A DNA stretch of 38,272 bases from Gemmatimonadaceae bacterium. GTDB taxonomy: Bacteria > Gemmatimonadota > Gemmatimonadetes > Gemmatimonadales > Gemmatimonadaceae. Below are positions 1 to 7,966 of this stretch, in pieces. The stretch lies in NCBI GenBank assembly GCA_017881585.1, contig JADGQS010000014.1, positions 1 to 38,272 on the forward strand. Reading direction: 5' to 3'. Within the stretch, counting starts at the first letter, position 1; the number at the start of each line of letters is the position of its first letter. Position numbers and translations under genes: made by a program. Below the pieces are notes generated by a model that did no database searches, had not been told where the DNA came from, and was given only the letters and a program-made list of their open reading frames with translations.

Positions 1-1
1 G

Positions 2-190
2 CTCACGCCCTACACGGAGGGCACGGTCATCATCGACGTGATCAACGCGCAAACGAAGGAACTGATCTGGCGCGGGCGCGGCCAGGCGGTGACATCGGCA
101 GACCCGGCCGACTACCAGCAGCACCTGCGGGACGCGGTGCAGGCCATCGTGCGGAAGTTCCCCGCGGCAACGCGCCTCGCGGCGCGCTGA
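2..190 (+). CDS. C-terminal end of a DUF4136-like lipoprotein (partial)
   Basis: Only the last 62 codons are present; the reading frame runs in from the left edge and stops with TGA at 188-190. The readable part contains YTEGTVIIDVINAQTKELIW followed by a Gly/Arg turn, and ends in a helix with AIVRKFP. That pattern (a beta strand with 'ID...A.TK.L.WRG', then a short helix carrying 'KFP') is what I know from the C-terminus of DUF4136 proteins, usually small cell-envelope lipoproteins of unknown function. The signal peptide and lipobox would lie outside the window, so export is inferred. The gene seems unrelated to the fluoride channel that follows, which has its own leader. Family assignment is moderately sure; function is unknown. 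Confidence 0.6.
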   Translation, partial: LTPYTEGTVIIDVINAQTKELIWRGRGQAVTSADPADYQQHLRDAVQAIVRKFPAATRLAAR

Positions 191-245
191 AATAGGGAGA
201 CCTCTGGCGGTCGAGCCGGGCCGCAGCTACGATTGAAGGACAAGT

Positions 246-300
246 CGGCGATGGAGTTCGCCAAAATCGCGGTGCCGTCAATCCGCTGATGACTCCTGTC
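246..300 (+). promoter_or_regulatory. Fluoride riboswitch aptamer (crcB motif)
   Basis: The segment has the hallmarks of the fluoride aptamer: GGCGATGGAGTTCGCC at 247-262, an internal pairing region, then GCTGATGACTCCT at 285-297, directly before a fluoride-channel gene. The class is known to bind fluoride through magnesium ions and to turn on crcB or related genes. The aptamer 3' end (GACTCCTG) is also the 5' strand of the terminator hairpin, so ligand binding and termination should be mutually exclusive. A weak -10-like TACGAT at 228-233 would put the transcript start near 240, just before the aptamer; I could not identify a convincing -35. Confidence 0.93.
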
Positions 301-330
301 GGACCTTCATGGGTCGACAGGAGTCTTTTT
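291..330 (+). terminator. Riboswitch-controlled intrinsic terminator
   Basis: GACTCCTGTCG at 291-301 is perfectly complementary to CGACAGGAGTC at 315-325 (11 base pairs, 13-base loop) and is followed directly by five T at 326-330. This is a textbook Rho-independent terminator. Its left strand overlaps the conserved 3' end of the fluoride aptamer, so fluoride binding would hold that strand and let transcription continue into crcB. Confidence 0.92.
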
Positions 331-352
331 GTACCCGATTTCCCGAGGCTCG

Positions 353-727
353 ATGATTCTGCTCCTGATCGCCCTGGGTGGCGCAGCCGGAAGTGTCACG
401 CGTTACCTCTTTGGCCGCGCGGTGCAGGGCGCCTTCCATCCGGATTTCCCGATTGGAACGTTCGCCGTGAACGTCGCGGGTTGTCTCCTGATAGGCGTGC
501 TTGCCCGGTTCTTCCTCCACAGCCAGACCGAGTTGCCGCTCCGCGCGACGCTCATGATCGGGTTCTGCGGAGGGTTCACGACGTTCTCGACCTTCACGCT
601 CGAAACTCTCGGACTGATCCAGGGCGGTGAATGGGCCAGGGCCACGGCGTACGTGGTGCTGAGTTGCGTCATATGCGTCGCCGCAACGGTTGCGGGATTC
701 GCGATAGGCAAGCCGCTGAACCCGTAG
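353..727 (+). CDS. crcB: Fluoride ion channel CrcB/FluC
   Basis: The product is a 124-residue four-helix inner-membrane protein of the Fluc family, which exports toxic fluoride as a dual-topology dimer. Family signatures are visible: GGAAGSVTRYLFGR near the N-terminus, GTFAVNVAGCLLIG, and the pore motif GFCGGFTTFSTFTLE around residues 72-86 with the conserved Phe and Ser/Thr track. Length is typical of the single-gene homodimeric type; no second crcB copy is adjacent. I chose ATG 353 because it gives the usual MILLLIALGG start and has a purine-rich CGAGG eight bases upstream. An upstream in-frame TTG at 329 lies inside the terminator T-run and is unlikely. Expression should be induced by fluoride through the riboswitch at 246-330. 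Confidence 0.95.
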   Translation: MILLLIALGGAAGSVTRYLFGRAVQGAFHPDFPIGTFAVNVAGCLLIGVLARFFLHSQTELPLRATLMIGFCGGFTTFSTFTLETLGLIQGGEWARATAYVVLSCVICVAATVAGFAIGKPLNP

Positions 728-765
728 GAACGGCCGGGCCGCTTCGTAGTTCGCCCTCGCGTCGC

Positions 766-771
766 TAGTTT
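766..771 (+). promoter_or_regulatory. Putative -10 element for a leaderless transcript (M20 gene)
   Basis: TAGTTT lies six bases before ATG 778, and no Shine-Dalgarno sequence is present. That spacing puts the transcription start at or next to the A of the ATG. Two further genes (starts 15780 and 17643) have almost the same arrangement. The -35 region is not recognisable (TTCGTA at a 17-base spacing is a poor match). Confidence 0.5.
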
Positions 772-777
772 TCACGC

Positions 778-1776
778 ATGTCTGCCGACGTCGTCGCGCT
801 CGCCGCTGAATTGCTCGCCATCCCTTCCACCACGCGCGACGAGGGACGCGCCGTGGAGTTCGTCGCGCGCTGGCTCGTCGCGCGCGGCTGGAACGTCACC
901 GTCCAGGAAGTCACGCCCGGCCGTGGAAACGTGTGGGCGTCGCGGCAGGGCGGGGGTGTCACGCTTTCGACGCACCTCGACACGGTGCCGCCGTACGTGC
1001 CTCCCCGCTCGCAGGGCGGCAAGCTTTTCGGCCGCGGCGCGTGCGACGCGAAGGGAATCGCGGCGGCGATGCTCACGGCCGCCGATCGTCTCGCAGCGGC
1101 CGGCGAAGAGCGCGTGGATCTGTTGTTCGTGGTCGGCGAAGAACGCGGCTCCGACGGCGCGCGCATCGCGAACCAGCTCCCCGCCACGAGCAAGTTCCTG
1201 ATCAACGGCGAGCCGACCGAGAGCATTCTCGCGTCTGGCAGCAAGGGCGCGCTGCGGTTCATCGCGCGAACGCGCGGCCGCGAGGCGCACTCCGCGTATC
1301 CGCACCTCGGTGAATCGGCCATCGCGCCGATGCTCCGGCTGCTCCCCGAGCTCGAGACGCTCGAGCTGCCGCGCGACAAGGTGCTCGGCGATACCACGAT
1401 CAACATCGGCCTGATTCGCGGAGGCACGGAGGCGAACATCATCCCCGGTCTCTGCGAGGCGGAGATGATGATCCGGCTCGTGGGGGACCCGGCGCCCGTG
1501 AAGAAAGCCATTGGTACCTGGGCCGCCGGACGCGCGGAAATCGAGTACGGCTCGTACACGCCCGCACAGCATTTTCACACGGTGCCCGGATTCGAGGCGA
1601 AGCCCGTGGCGTTCGCGACCGACGTGCCCCTCCTCACCAACTGGGGCACACCGCTGCTGTTCGGCCCCGGCTCCATTCACGTCGCGCACACGACCGAGGA
1701 GTTCGTCGCGGTGGACGAGCTGCGGGCGAGTGTGGGCCACTACGAGCGACTCGTGCGCTCACTGATCCAGGGTTGA
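778..1776 (+). CDS. M20-family metallodeacylase, probable DapE (succinyl-diaminopimelate desuccinylase) role
   Basis: A 332-residue M20 di-zinc hydrolase. Metal and catalytic residues are visible: STHLDTVPP (H66, D68), GRGACDAKG (bridging D90), VVGEERGSDG (general base E121, metal ligand E122), GEPTES, and the C-terminal GSIHVAHTTEE histidine. The middle section (GREAHSAYPHLGES, then TTINIGLIRGGTEANIIP) matches the dimerisation domain of this family. Related enzymes remove succinyl, acetyl or LysW groups from diamino acids, and sequence alone does not tell these apart. It lies directly before asd, lysC, dapB, dapA and dapD, and DapD makes the succinylated (or acetylated) intermediate, so removing that acyl group is the best guess. 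It is shorter than classical DapE (about 375 residues). The ATG at 778 has no ribosome binding site but sits next to a leaderless-type promoter. Confidence 0.8.
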   Translation: MSADVVALAAELLAIPSTTRDEGRAVEFVARWLVARGWNVTVQEVTPGRGNVWASRQGGGVTLSTHLDTVPPYVPPRSQGGKLFGRGACDAKGIAAAMLTAADRLAAAGEERVDLLFVVGEERGSDGARIANQLPATSKFLINGEPTESILASGSKGALRFIARTRGREAHSAYPHLGESAIAPMLRLLPELETLELPRDKVLGDTTINIGLIRGGTEANIIPGLCEAEMMIRLVGDPAPVKKAIGTWAAGRAEIEYGSYTPAQHFHTVPGFEAKPVAFATDVPLLTNWGTPLLFGPGSIHVAHTTEEFVAVDELRASVGHYERLVRSLIQG

Positions 1777-1794
1777 TTCGTGGTTGATAAAAGC

Positions 1795-2868
1795 ATGAGC
1801 ACTGCCGAACGCATCCCCGTCGCCATCCTCGGTGCCACCGGCGCCGTCGGACAGACGTTCATTCGCCTGCTCGACGGCCATCCGTGGTTCCGCGTCGCAG
1901 AAGTCGCGGCGAGCGAACGATCCGCCGGGAAGCGCTATGCGGAAGCGACGCGCTGGATCGAGGGAAACCTGCCGGCCGATGTCGCGGCGCTCACGGTCAA
2001 GCCGTGCGATCCCGCGCAGCTCTCGTCTCCGGTGGTGTTCTCCGCACTCGATGCAGGCGCAGCCGGCGAGCTCGAGCCCGCGTTCGCGCGCGCCGGCCGC
2101 ATGGTGCTGAGCAACGCCAAGAACTTCCGCATGGAACCGGACGTTCCGCTCGTGATACCCGAAGTCAACGCGCCGCATCTCGGGCTCATCGCCGCTCAGC
2201 GCGCAACGCGCGGATGGACCGGCGCGATCGTCACGAACGCGAATTGCGCCGCCACCGTCACCGCGATGGCGATGGCGCCGCTGCACGAGCGGTTCGGATT
2301 GAAGTCGGTGTTCGTCGCCACGATGCAGGCGATCTCCGGCGCGGGCTATCCCGGCGTTCCCTCGCTCGACATCCTCGGCAACGTCATCCCCTATATCGGC
2401 GATGAAGAGCCGAAGATCGAGCGCGAGATGCAGAAGATGCTCGGACGCCTCGTAGGGACGGCCATCGAGCCGGCGCCGTTCGTCGTGAGCGCGCACGCGA
2501 ATCGCGTGGCGGTGGAGAATGGACACACGGTGTGCCTGTCGATGGCGTTCGAGAAGAGGCCCAGTGCAGAAGAAGCAATCGCGGCCATTCGCGAGTGGCG
2601 CGGTGCGTCCGAAGTGCGCGGGCTGCCCTCCGCGCCCGACATTCCGCTCCGCTATCGCGACGAGCCGGACCGGCCGCAGCCGCGGCGCGACGTGGCCGAC
2701 GGCCGCGGGATGACCGTCTCGGTCGGGCGCGTCCGTGAGGATTCGATCCTGCACCTTCGCATGGTTGCCATGGGACACAACACGATTCGGGGAGCCGCAG
2801 GGGGTTCGATCCTCAACGCTGAAGTACTCGTGAAGGCCGGCGTGATTCCTCGCGGCGCGCGCGGCTGA
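1795..2868 (+). CDS. asd: Aspartate-semialdehyde dehydrogenase, archaeal/fungal type
   Basis: The enzyme reduces 4-phospho-aspartate to aspartate semialdehyde with NADPH, the branch point to lysine, threonine and methionine. It has 357 residues, with the dinucleotide-binding loop LGATGAVGQ at the N-terminus. The catalytic cysteine lies in TNANCAATV, and the histidine region reads SAHANRVAVENGHT. The stretch MQAISGAGYPGVPSLDI and the following NVIPYIGDEEPKIE match the archaeal/fungal class, not the E. coli class. An in-frame GTG at 1780 would add five residues; ATG 1795 gives the usual start. The gene begins 18 bases after the M20 gene and ends 12 bases before lysC, so it is probably co-transcribed with both. 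Confidence 0.95.
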   Translation: MSTAERIPVAILGATGAVGQTFIRLLDGHPWFRVAEVAASERSAGKRYAEATRWIEGNLPADVAALTVKPCDPAQLSSPVVFSALDAGAAGELEPAFARAGRMVLSNAKNFRMEPDVPLVIPEVNAPHLGLIAAQRATRGWTGAIVTNANCAATVTAMAMAPLHERFGLKSVFVATMQAISGAGYPGVPSLDILGNVIPYIGDEEPKIEREMQKMLGRLVGTAIEPAPFVVSAHANRVAVENGHTVCLSMAFEKRPSAEEAIAAIREWRGASEVRGLPSAPDIPLRYRDEPDRPQPRRDVADGRGMTVSVGRVREDSILHLRMVAMGHNTIRGAAGGSILNAEVLVKAGVIPRGARG

Positions 2869-2880
2869 GATGACGTCCTC

Positions 2881-4239
2881 ATGATCGTCTGCAAGTTCGG
2901 CGGGACCTCCGTCGCCGATGCCGCAGCGATACGCCGGACGGCGGAGATCGTCCGCGGGCGCGTCGCGCAGCAGCCCGTGGTGGTGGTCTCCGCCCTCGCG
3001 GGAACGACGAACGCGCTGCTCGCGGTCGCCGAACAGGCCGCGAGCGGTCATCTCGTCGCCGCCATCGCGACGGTGGAAGCACTGCGCGAGAAGCACATGG
3101 CGGTCGTGGCCGAACTCCTGGGCGACGACGCCGCCGCCCGCGAGATTGCCGGGGACGAGAGCGTGCTGTTCGACGTGCTCGCGCACCTCGCCGAGGCGCT
3201 CTCGGTGCTCGGGCACGTCACGGAGCGGTCGCTCGACGCGATCTCGTCGATCGGCGAACAGCTCTCGGCGCCGATCATCACGGCGGCATTCATTCGCGCG
3301 GGCGTCGACGCGGTCCTCGTCGACTCGCGCCAGGTGATGATCACCAACGCGTCGTTCGGGCGCGCGGAGCCGCTTCCCGATTCCATCGCGGCCGCGTGCC
3401 GCGATCACCTCGCGCCCCTCGTACGCGCCGGGAAGGTGCCGGTGCTCGGCGGCTATCTCGGCGCGACCGTCCAGGGCGTCACGACCACGCTCGGGCGGGG
3501 AGGCTCGGACTACAGCGCGTCGCTGCTCGGCGCCGCGCTCGAGGCCGATGCCATCGAGATCTGGACCGACGTCGACGGAATGCTCACGGCCGATCCACGC
3601 GTGGTGGACGATGCCAGGCTGATCGAGCACATCCGGTTCGACGAGGCGGCGGAGCTGGCGAGCTTCGGCGCGAAGGTGCTGCACCCGAATACGATCGCGC
3701 CCGCGGTGCGGCGCGGGATTCCCGTGTTCGTGTTCAACTCGCTGAACCCCGCAGGGAAGGGTACGCGCATCACGTTCGATGCGCCGCGGCTTCCCGTGCG
3801 TGCCATCGCGGGAAAGGCGAACGTCGTGATCGTCAAGGTCCGCAGCGCGCGGATGCTCGCGACGCCCGGAGCCCTGCGCGCCATCTTCGAGGTGTTCGAG
3901 CGCAATCGCACCTCCGTGGACGTGGTGGCGACCTCCGAGGTTTCGGTGTCGCTCACCGTGGACGACGATCAGCATCTTGACGCCGTGGTCGGCCAGCTGC
4001 GCGAGTTCGGCGACGTCGGTGTGGAGCGGGGGCGCGCGATCGTCGCGGTCGTCGGGGCGGGACTCGGGGAGAGCAGCCCGGCGATGGCACGGGCGCTCAC
4101 GGCCATCGGCGATGTGCGCCTGCACATGGTCTCGCTGAGCGCGACGGGCATCAACCTTACGCTGATCGTGGACGGCGACGAACTGAAACCGGTGATTCGG
4201 CGGCTGCACGCGGAGTTCTTCCCGGCGGCGGCCCCATGA
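2881..4239 (+). CDS. lysC: Aspartokinase (lysine-pathway, ACT-regulated)
   Basis: A 452-residue monofunctional aspartokinase catalysing ATP-dependent phosphorylation of aspartate, the first step toward lysine, threonine and methionine. The amino-acid-kinase fold is marked by CKFGGTSVADA at residues 3-13, the glycine-rich LGRGGSDYSASLLG, and WTDVDGMLTADPR. From about residue 300 on there are tandem ACT-type regulatory segments (VVIVKVRSARM, and a later ITLI-type strand), so feedback inhibition is expected, most likely by lysine given the neighbours. The length resembles E. coli LysC (AK-III type), and no homoserine dehydrogenase domain is fused. The stop codon overlaps the dapB start in ATGA (4236-4239), implying translational coupling. 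Confidence 0.96.
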   Translation: MIVCKFGGTSVADAAAIRRTAEIVRGRVAQQPVVVVSALAGTTNALLAVAEQAASGHLVAAIATVEALREKHMAVVAELLGDDAAAREIAGDESVLFDVLAHLAEALSVLGHVTERSLDAISSIGEQLSAPIITAAFIRAGVDAVLVDSRQVMITNASFGRAEPLPDSIAAACRDHLAPLVRAGKVPVLGGYLGATVQGVTTTLGRGGSDYSASLLGAALEADAIEIWTDVDGMLTADPRVVDDARLIEHIRFDEAAELASFGAKVLHPNTIAPAVRRGIPVFVFNSLNPAGKGTRITFDAPRLPVRAIAGKANVVIVKVRSARMLATPGALRAIFEVFERNRTSVDVVATSEVSVSLTVDDDQHLDAVVGQLREFGDVGVERGRAIVAVVGAGLGESSPAMARALTAIGDVRLHMVSLSATGINLTLIVDGDELKPVIRRLHAEFFPAAAP

Positions 4240-4946
4240 CGAAGATCGAGCAGCTTCGCCTCGCGGTGATCGGCGACGGCAAGATGGGCCAGGCGATCGC
4301 CTCGCTCGCCGCGGAGCAGGGCTTCGAAGTCGTCGCACTGCTCGGCGAGCGGCAGGTCCTGCCGCAGGGCATCACGAAGCCGCTGCTCGGCGGCGCCGAC
4401 GTCGCCGTGGAGTTCACCACGCCGCAGTTCGCGGCGGCCAACGTGCGCGGGTGCGTCGCGGCGGGCTGTCCCGTGGTCTGCGGCACGACCGGATGGGACA
4501 GCGCGCGCGCCGAGGTTGAGGAGGAAGTGCGCGGGAAGAATGGCGCGCTGCTCTGGGCGCCGAACTTTTCGATCGGCGTATACCTGTTCGCGCGCATCGT
4601 CGAGTACGCCGCCCGTCTCGTGTCCGACGCGAACGCCGGCTTCGACGCGCATCTCGTCGAGACGCACCACATGCAGAAGCTCGACGCGCCGTCGGGCACC
4701 GCTCGCGCGCTCGCCGACCGTGCCGAAAAGGCGACCGGCAAGCCGCTGCCGATCACCAGCGTGCGCATCGGCAGCGTGCCCGGGACGCACGCCGTCATCT
4801 TCGACGGCGCGTTCGAGCAGATCCGGCTCGAGCACGTCGCCCGCGACCGCCGGGTGTTCGCGACGGGCGCCCTCACCGCGGCACGCTGGCTCGTGGGCCG
4901 GCACGGCGTCTTCACGCTCGACCACATGCTCGGGACCTCCGAATGA
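4236..4946 (+). CDS. dapB: 4-hydroxy-tetrahydrodipicolinate reductase
   Basis: A 236-residue DapB that reduces the cyclic product of DapA with NAD(P)H. Motifs include the nucleotide-binding GDGKMGQAI at the N-terminus, CGTTGWD, WAPNFSIGVYLF, and the catalytic/substrate signature ETHHMQKLDAPSGTA near residues 142-156. It is slightly shorter than the E. coli enzyme (273 residues), as in many non-proteobacterial DapB proteins. The start overlaps the lysC stop and its own stop overlaps dapA, both as ATGA. Its place between lysC and dapA confirms the diaminopimelate pathway. Confidence 0.96.
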   Translation: MTKIEQLRLAVIGDGKMGQAIASLAAEQGFEVVALLGERQVLPQGITKPLLGGADVAVEFTTPQFAAANVRGCVAAGCPVVCGTTGWDSARAEVEEEVRGKNGALLWAPNFSIGVYLFARIVEYAARLVSDANAGFDAHLVETHHMQKLDAPSGTARALADRAEKATGKPLPITSVRIGSVPGTHAVIFDGAFEQIRLEHVARDRRVFATGALTAARWLVGRHGVFTLDHMLGTSE

Positions 4947-5836
4947 CACAGACCATGCTGACCGGCTGCTTCACCGCACTCGTCACGCCGTTCGACGCGA
5001 GCGGCGCCGTCGATTCCGATGCGTTCGCGAAACTCGTCGACTGGCAGCTCGTGGAACGGATTCACGGACTCGTGCCGGTGGGTTCCACCGGCGAGGCTGC
5101 GACCATGACGCTCGAGGAACGCGTTGGCGTGGTACGGCTGTGCGCCGAGCGCGCCGCCGGCCGCGTGCCCGTGATCGCGGGCGCCGGCGGGAACGACACG
5201 CGCGTCGCCATCGAAACGTCGAAGGCGATGGGAAGCACCGGCGCGACACACCTGCTGCACGTCTCTCCGATGTACAGCAAGCCGCCTCAGCGCGGGATCC
5301 TCGCGCACTTCCGCGCGATCGCGGACGCGTCGCCGCTTCCGGTCGTCGTGTACAACGTTCCCGGCCGCACCGCGAGCAACATCGAAGCCGAGACGACGCT
5401 CGCGCTCGCGGAGCATCCGAACATCGTGGCGGTGAAGGAAGCGTCGGGCAATCCGGCGCAGATCTCCGAGGTGATCCGCCACGCGCCCAAGGGCTTCAGC
5501 GTGCTCTCGGGCGATGACTCCATCACGCTCGGCGTCATCGCCGCGGGCGGGCAGGGGGTGGTGTCCGTCGTGTCGAACGCGGTGCCGCGCAACATGGCCG
5601 ACCTCTGCCGCCGCGCGCTCGAGGGAGAGATGGAAGCCGCCCGTGCGCTGCACCTCCAGTTGCACGCGTTCATGCAGACGGCGTTCTGTGAGTCGAACCC
5701 GATTCCCGTGAAGGCCGCGCTCGCGATGATGGGCCGGATCCAGAACCGGCTGCGGCTGCCGCTCGTGCCGATGGACGCGAAACACGACGCGAAACTGCGC
5801 GCGAGCCTCGTCGAGGCCGGAGCACTCGCCACGTGA
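4943..5836 (+). CDS. dapA: 4-hydroxy-tetrahydrodipicolinate synthase
   Basis: A 297-residue TIM-barrel aldolase condensing pyruvate with aspartate semialdehyde. Visible signatures are LVTPFDASGAVD at the N-terminus, VPVGSTGEAATMTLEER with the threonine pair used in proton relay, the tyrosine region VVVYNVPGRTASN (Tyr about residue 137), and the Schiff-base lysine in VAVKEASGNPAQ (about residue 165). ATG 4943 is set by the ATGA overlap with dapB; a second in-frame ATG at 4955 gives a start closer to shorter homologues and cannot be excluded. The gene ends in a GTGA overlap with dapD. Confidence 0.96.
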   Translation: MTQTMLTGCFTALVTPFDASGAVDSDAFAKLVDWQLVERIHGLVPVGSTGEAATMTLEERVGVVRLCAERAAGRVPVIAGAGGNDTRVAIETSKAMGSTGATHLLHVSPMYSKPPQRGILAHFRAIADASPLPVVVYNVPGRTASNIEAETTLALAEHPNIVAVKEASGNPAQISEVIRHAPKGFSVLSGDDSITLGVIAAGGQGVVSVVSNAVPRNMADLCRRALEGEMEAARALHLQLHAFMQTAFCESNPIPVKAALAMMGRIQNRLRLPLVPMDAKHDAKLRASLVEAGALAT

Positions 5837-6696
5837 GCCTCGCCGGAATCGGGGTCGCCGCGCTCGAGGCGCGTCTGGACGAACTGTTCGCGCTCCCCCA
5901 AGGGACGGAGACGCCGCGCGACGCGGGGCGCGTCGTCAACCAGCTGCTCGAGCTGCTCGAGTCGGGCACGGTGCGTTCGGCTGTGCGGGGAGACGACGGC
6001 ACCTGGCGCGCCGTGCCATGGGTGAAGCGCGGGATTCTCGTCGCGTTCCGTTTCGGCAAGCTGGCGGATTTGTCACCGGGCGGCGACGCGTTCTCGTTCG
6101 TGGACAAGGACACCATTCCACCGCAGCGCTTCGGTCTCGAGCACGGCGTGCGGATCGTGCCGGGCGGCTCGACGATCCGGCGGGGCGTCTACGTCGCGCC
6201 CGGTGTCGTCTGCATGCCGCCGATGTTCGTGAACGTCGGCTCGTACATCGGCGCGGGCACGATGATCGATTCTCACGCCCTGGTGGGATCGTGCGCGCAG
6301 CTCGGCGCGCGCTGCCACATCAGTGCCGCCGCGCAGATCGGCGGCGTGCTCGAGCCGGTCAACGCGTCGCCGGTGATCATCGAGGACGACGTGATCGTCG
6401 GCGGGAACTGCGGCGTCTACGAGGGCACCGTGGTGCGGGCGCGAGCGGTGCTCGCCGCCGGCGTCGTGCTCACGCGCGGCACGCCGGTCTACGATCTCGT
6501 TCGCGAGAGCGTCTACCGCGCGAGGGGCGAGGCGCCGCTCGAGATTCCGCCCGGCGCCGTGGTCGTTCCCGGAGCGCGCGCGGTGAAAGGCGGATGGGGT
6601 GCGGGCGAGGGGCTCTCGCTCCAGACGCCCGTGATCGTGAAGTACCGGGACGAGAAGACCGATCTCGCGACGGCGCTCGAGGCTTGGCTTCGCTAG
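5833..6696 (+). CDS. dapD: Tetrahydrodipicolinate N-succinyltransferase (DapD)
   Basis: A 287-residue acyltransferase that adds succinyl (in some lineages acetyl) from CoA to tetrahydrodipicolinate. The central and C-terminal parts form a left-handed beta-helix of hexapeptide repeats. Diagnostic pieces are VRIVPGGSTIRRGVYVAPG, the substrate-site block MIDSHALVGSCAQLG, IGGVLEPVNASPVIIED and VPGARAV. The order matches E. coli DapD closely, including 'VGSCAQ' and 'IGGVLEP'. GTG 5833 is the start, overlapping the dapA stop. Presence of DapD indicates the acylated branch of lysine and peptidoglycan diaminopimelate synthesis, not the diaminopimelate aminotransferase (DapL) or dehydrogenase (Ddh) routes. 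No DapC aminotransferase gene is in the window. Confidence 0.95.
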   Translation: MSLAGIGVAALEARLDELFALPQGTETPRDAGRVVNQLLELLESGTVRSAVRGDDGTWRAVPWVKRGILVAFRFGKLADLSPGGDAFSFVDKDTIPPQRFGLEHGVRIVPGGSTIRRGVYVAPGVVCMPPMFVNVGSYIGAGTMIDSHALVGSCAQLGARCHISAAAQIGGVLEPVNASPVIIEDDVIVGGNCGVYEGTVVRARAVLAAGVVLTRGTPVYDLVRESVYRARGEAPLEIPPGAVVVPGARAVKGGWGAGEGLSLQTPVIVKYRDEKTDLATALEAWLR

Positions 6697-6706
6697 TGCA
6701 GAGTTG

Positions 6707-7966
6707 ATGAAGGTCGACGGCGTTCTGCGCGTGCCGGGCGATAAATCGATATCGCACCGAGCCTTGATGCTCGCCGCGCTCGGCAAGGGAGAGTCCCGCG
6801 TGCGCGGCCTGCTGTGCTCGGCCGACGTCAACTCGACCGCGGGCGTGCTGCGCGCGCTCGGCGCGTCGATTCCCGAGGTCACGCCGGCCGAGTTCACCGT
6901 GCGGGGCCGCGGCCTTCGGGGATTGCGCGAGAGCGCGGGGGATCTCGATTGCGGCAACAGCGGCACGACGGCCCGCCTGATGACGGGCGTGCTCGCGGCG
7001 ATTCCCTTCGATTCCCGGGTGACCGGCGACGCGAGCCTGAGCAAGCGGCCCATGAAGCGCGTCGCGAGGCCGCTGGAGGCGATGGGCGCCTCGTTCGAGT
7101 TCTCCGTCGGCGATGGCCTGCCCATGACCGTGCACGGCGGGCAGCTGCGCGGCGTGACCTGGTTCAGCGAGACGGCGAGCGCCCAGGTGAAGAGCGCGAT
7201 CCTCCTCGCCGGCCTCGTGGCCGACGTGCCGGTCGAAGTGCACGAGCCGGCCGCGACGCGGGATCACACGGAGCGAATGCTTCGCGCGCGGGGAGTGGAC
7301 GTGCGGAGCGAGGGAACGGTCGTCACGCTGGTTCCCGCGGCACGCCTCGATGCGGCCGACACGGACGTGCCCGGCGATCCGTCGTCTGCCGCGTTCTTCG
7401 TGGCGCTCGCCGCGATGGCCGGCGGTGGCACACTGCGCATGGAGCACGTGTGCGCGAACCCGTCGCGAACGGGTGCCTTCACGGTGCTCTCCGACATGGG
7501 CGCGCTCATCGGATACGAGGATGCGCACGAAGACGGCGGCGAGCCGGTCGCCCGGCTCGTCGTGAGTCCGCGCCTGCTGCGCGGGGTCACGATCGAGCCC
7601 GGCGTCGTGCCGTCGCTGATCGACGAGCTGCCGGTGATCGCGTGCGTCGCGGCGCGGGCGGAGGGCGAGACGCGGGTGACCGGCGCCGCAGAGCTGCGCG
7701 TGAAGGAGAGCGATCGCATCGCGGTCGTCGTGCAGAACCTGAAGGCGATCGGCGCCGACGCGGAGGAACTGCCGGATGGATTCGTGGTGCGCGGCAGCGA
7801 CCGGCCGTACCGTGGTCGCGTGCGCACGCACGGCGATCATCGCATCGCGATGGCGTTCGGCGTGCTCGGCGCGCTGGATGGCAACGCGATCGAGCTCGAT
7901 GATCGAGATTGTGTGAGCGTTTCGTACCCCGGTTTCTGGAGCGACCTCGCGCGTGTCAGCCGCTGA
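6707..7966 (+). CDS. aroA: 3-phosphoshikimate 1-carboxyvinyltransferase (EPSP synthase)
   Basis: A 419-residue EPSP synthase, the sixth step of the shikimate pathway and the target of glyphosate. Motifs in order: VPGDKSISHRALMLAAL (substrate-binding Lys/Ser/His), DCGNSGTTARLM (PEP site), SKRPMKRVARPLEAMGA, SAQVKSAILLAGL, DELPVIACVAA with the catalytic aspartate, LRVKESDRI, and HGDHRIAMAFGVLGA. The PEP-site sequence resembles the Bacillus-like enzymes more than E. coli. ATG 6707 is preferred to an adjacent in-frame TTG at 6704. The gene follows dapD by ten bases and overlaps cmk by 14 bases, so it is part of the same operon. Confidence 0.96.
   Translation: MKVDGVLRVPGDKSISHRALMLAALGKGESRVRGLLCSADVNSTAGVLRALGASIPEVTPAEFTVRGRGLRGLRESAGDLDCGNSGTTARLMTGVLAAIPFDSRVTGDASLSKRPMKRVARPLEAMGASFEFSVGDGLPMTVHGGQLRGVTWFSETASAQVKSAILLAGLVADVPVEVHEPAATRDHTERMLRARGVDVRSEGTVVTLVPAARLDAADTDVPGDPSSAAFFVALAAMAGGGTLRMEHVCANPSRTGAFTVLSDMGALIGYEDAHEDGGEPVARLVVSPRLLRGVTIEPGVVPSLIDELPVIACVAARAEGETRVTGAAELRVKESDRIAVVVQNLKAIGADAEELPDGFVVRGSDRPYRGRVRTHGDHRIAMAFGVLGALDGNAIELDDRDCVSVSYPGFWSDLARVSR

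Noticed and set aside
228-233. A promoter (TACGAT) for the fluoride riboswitch listed as its own feature
   Set aside because: The position fits a start near 240, but there is no acceptable -35 and it breaks the TANNTT pattern of the other promoters, so it is only mentioned within the riboswitch entry.
329-352. A longer CrcB starting at TTG 329
   Set aside because: This codon lies in the terminator T-run; translation from there would begin in the stem-loop tail and add eight residues with no family match.
1759-4338. An 859-codon open frame on the minus strand opposite asd and lysC
   Set aside because: It is antisense to two clearly recognisable genes, is very rich in Arg, His, Asp and Gly as expected of a high-GC shadow frame, and has no motif of its own.
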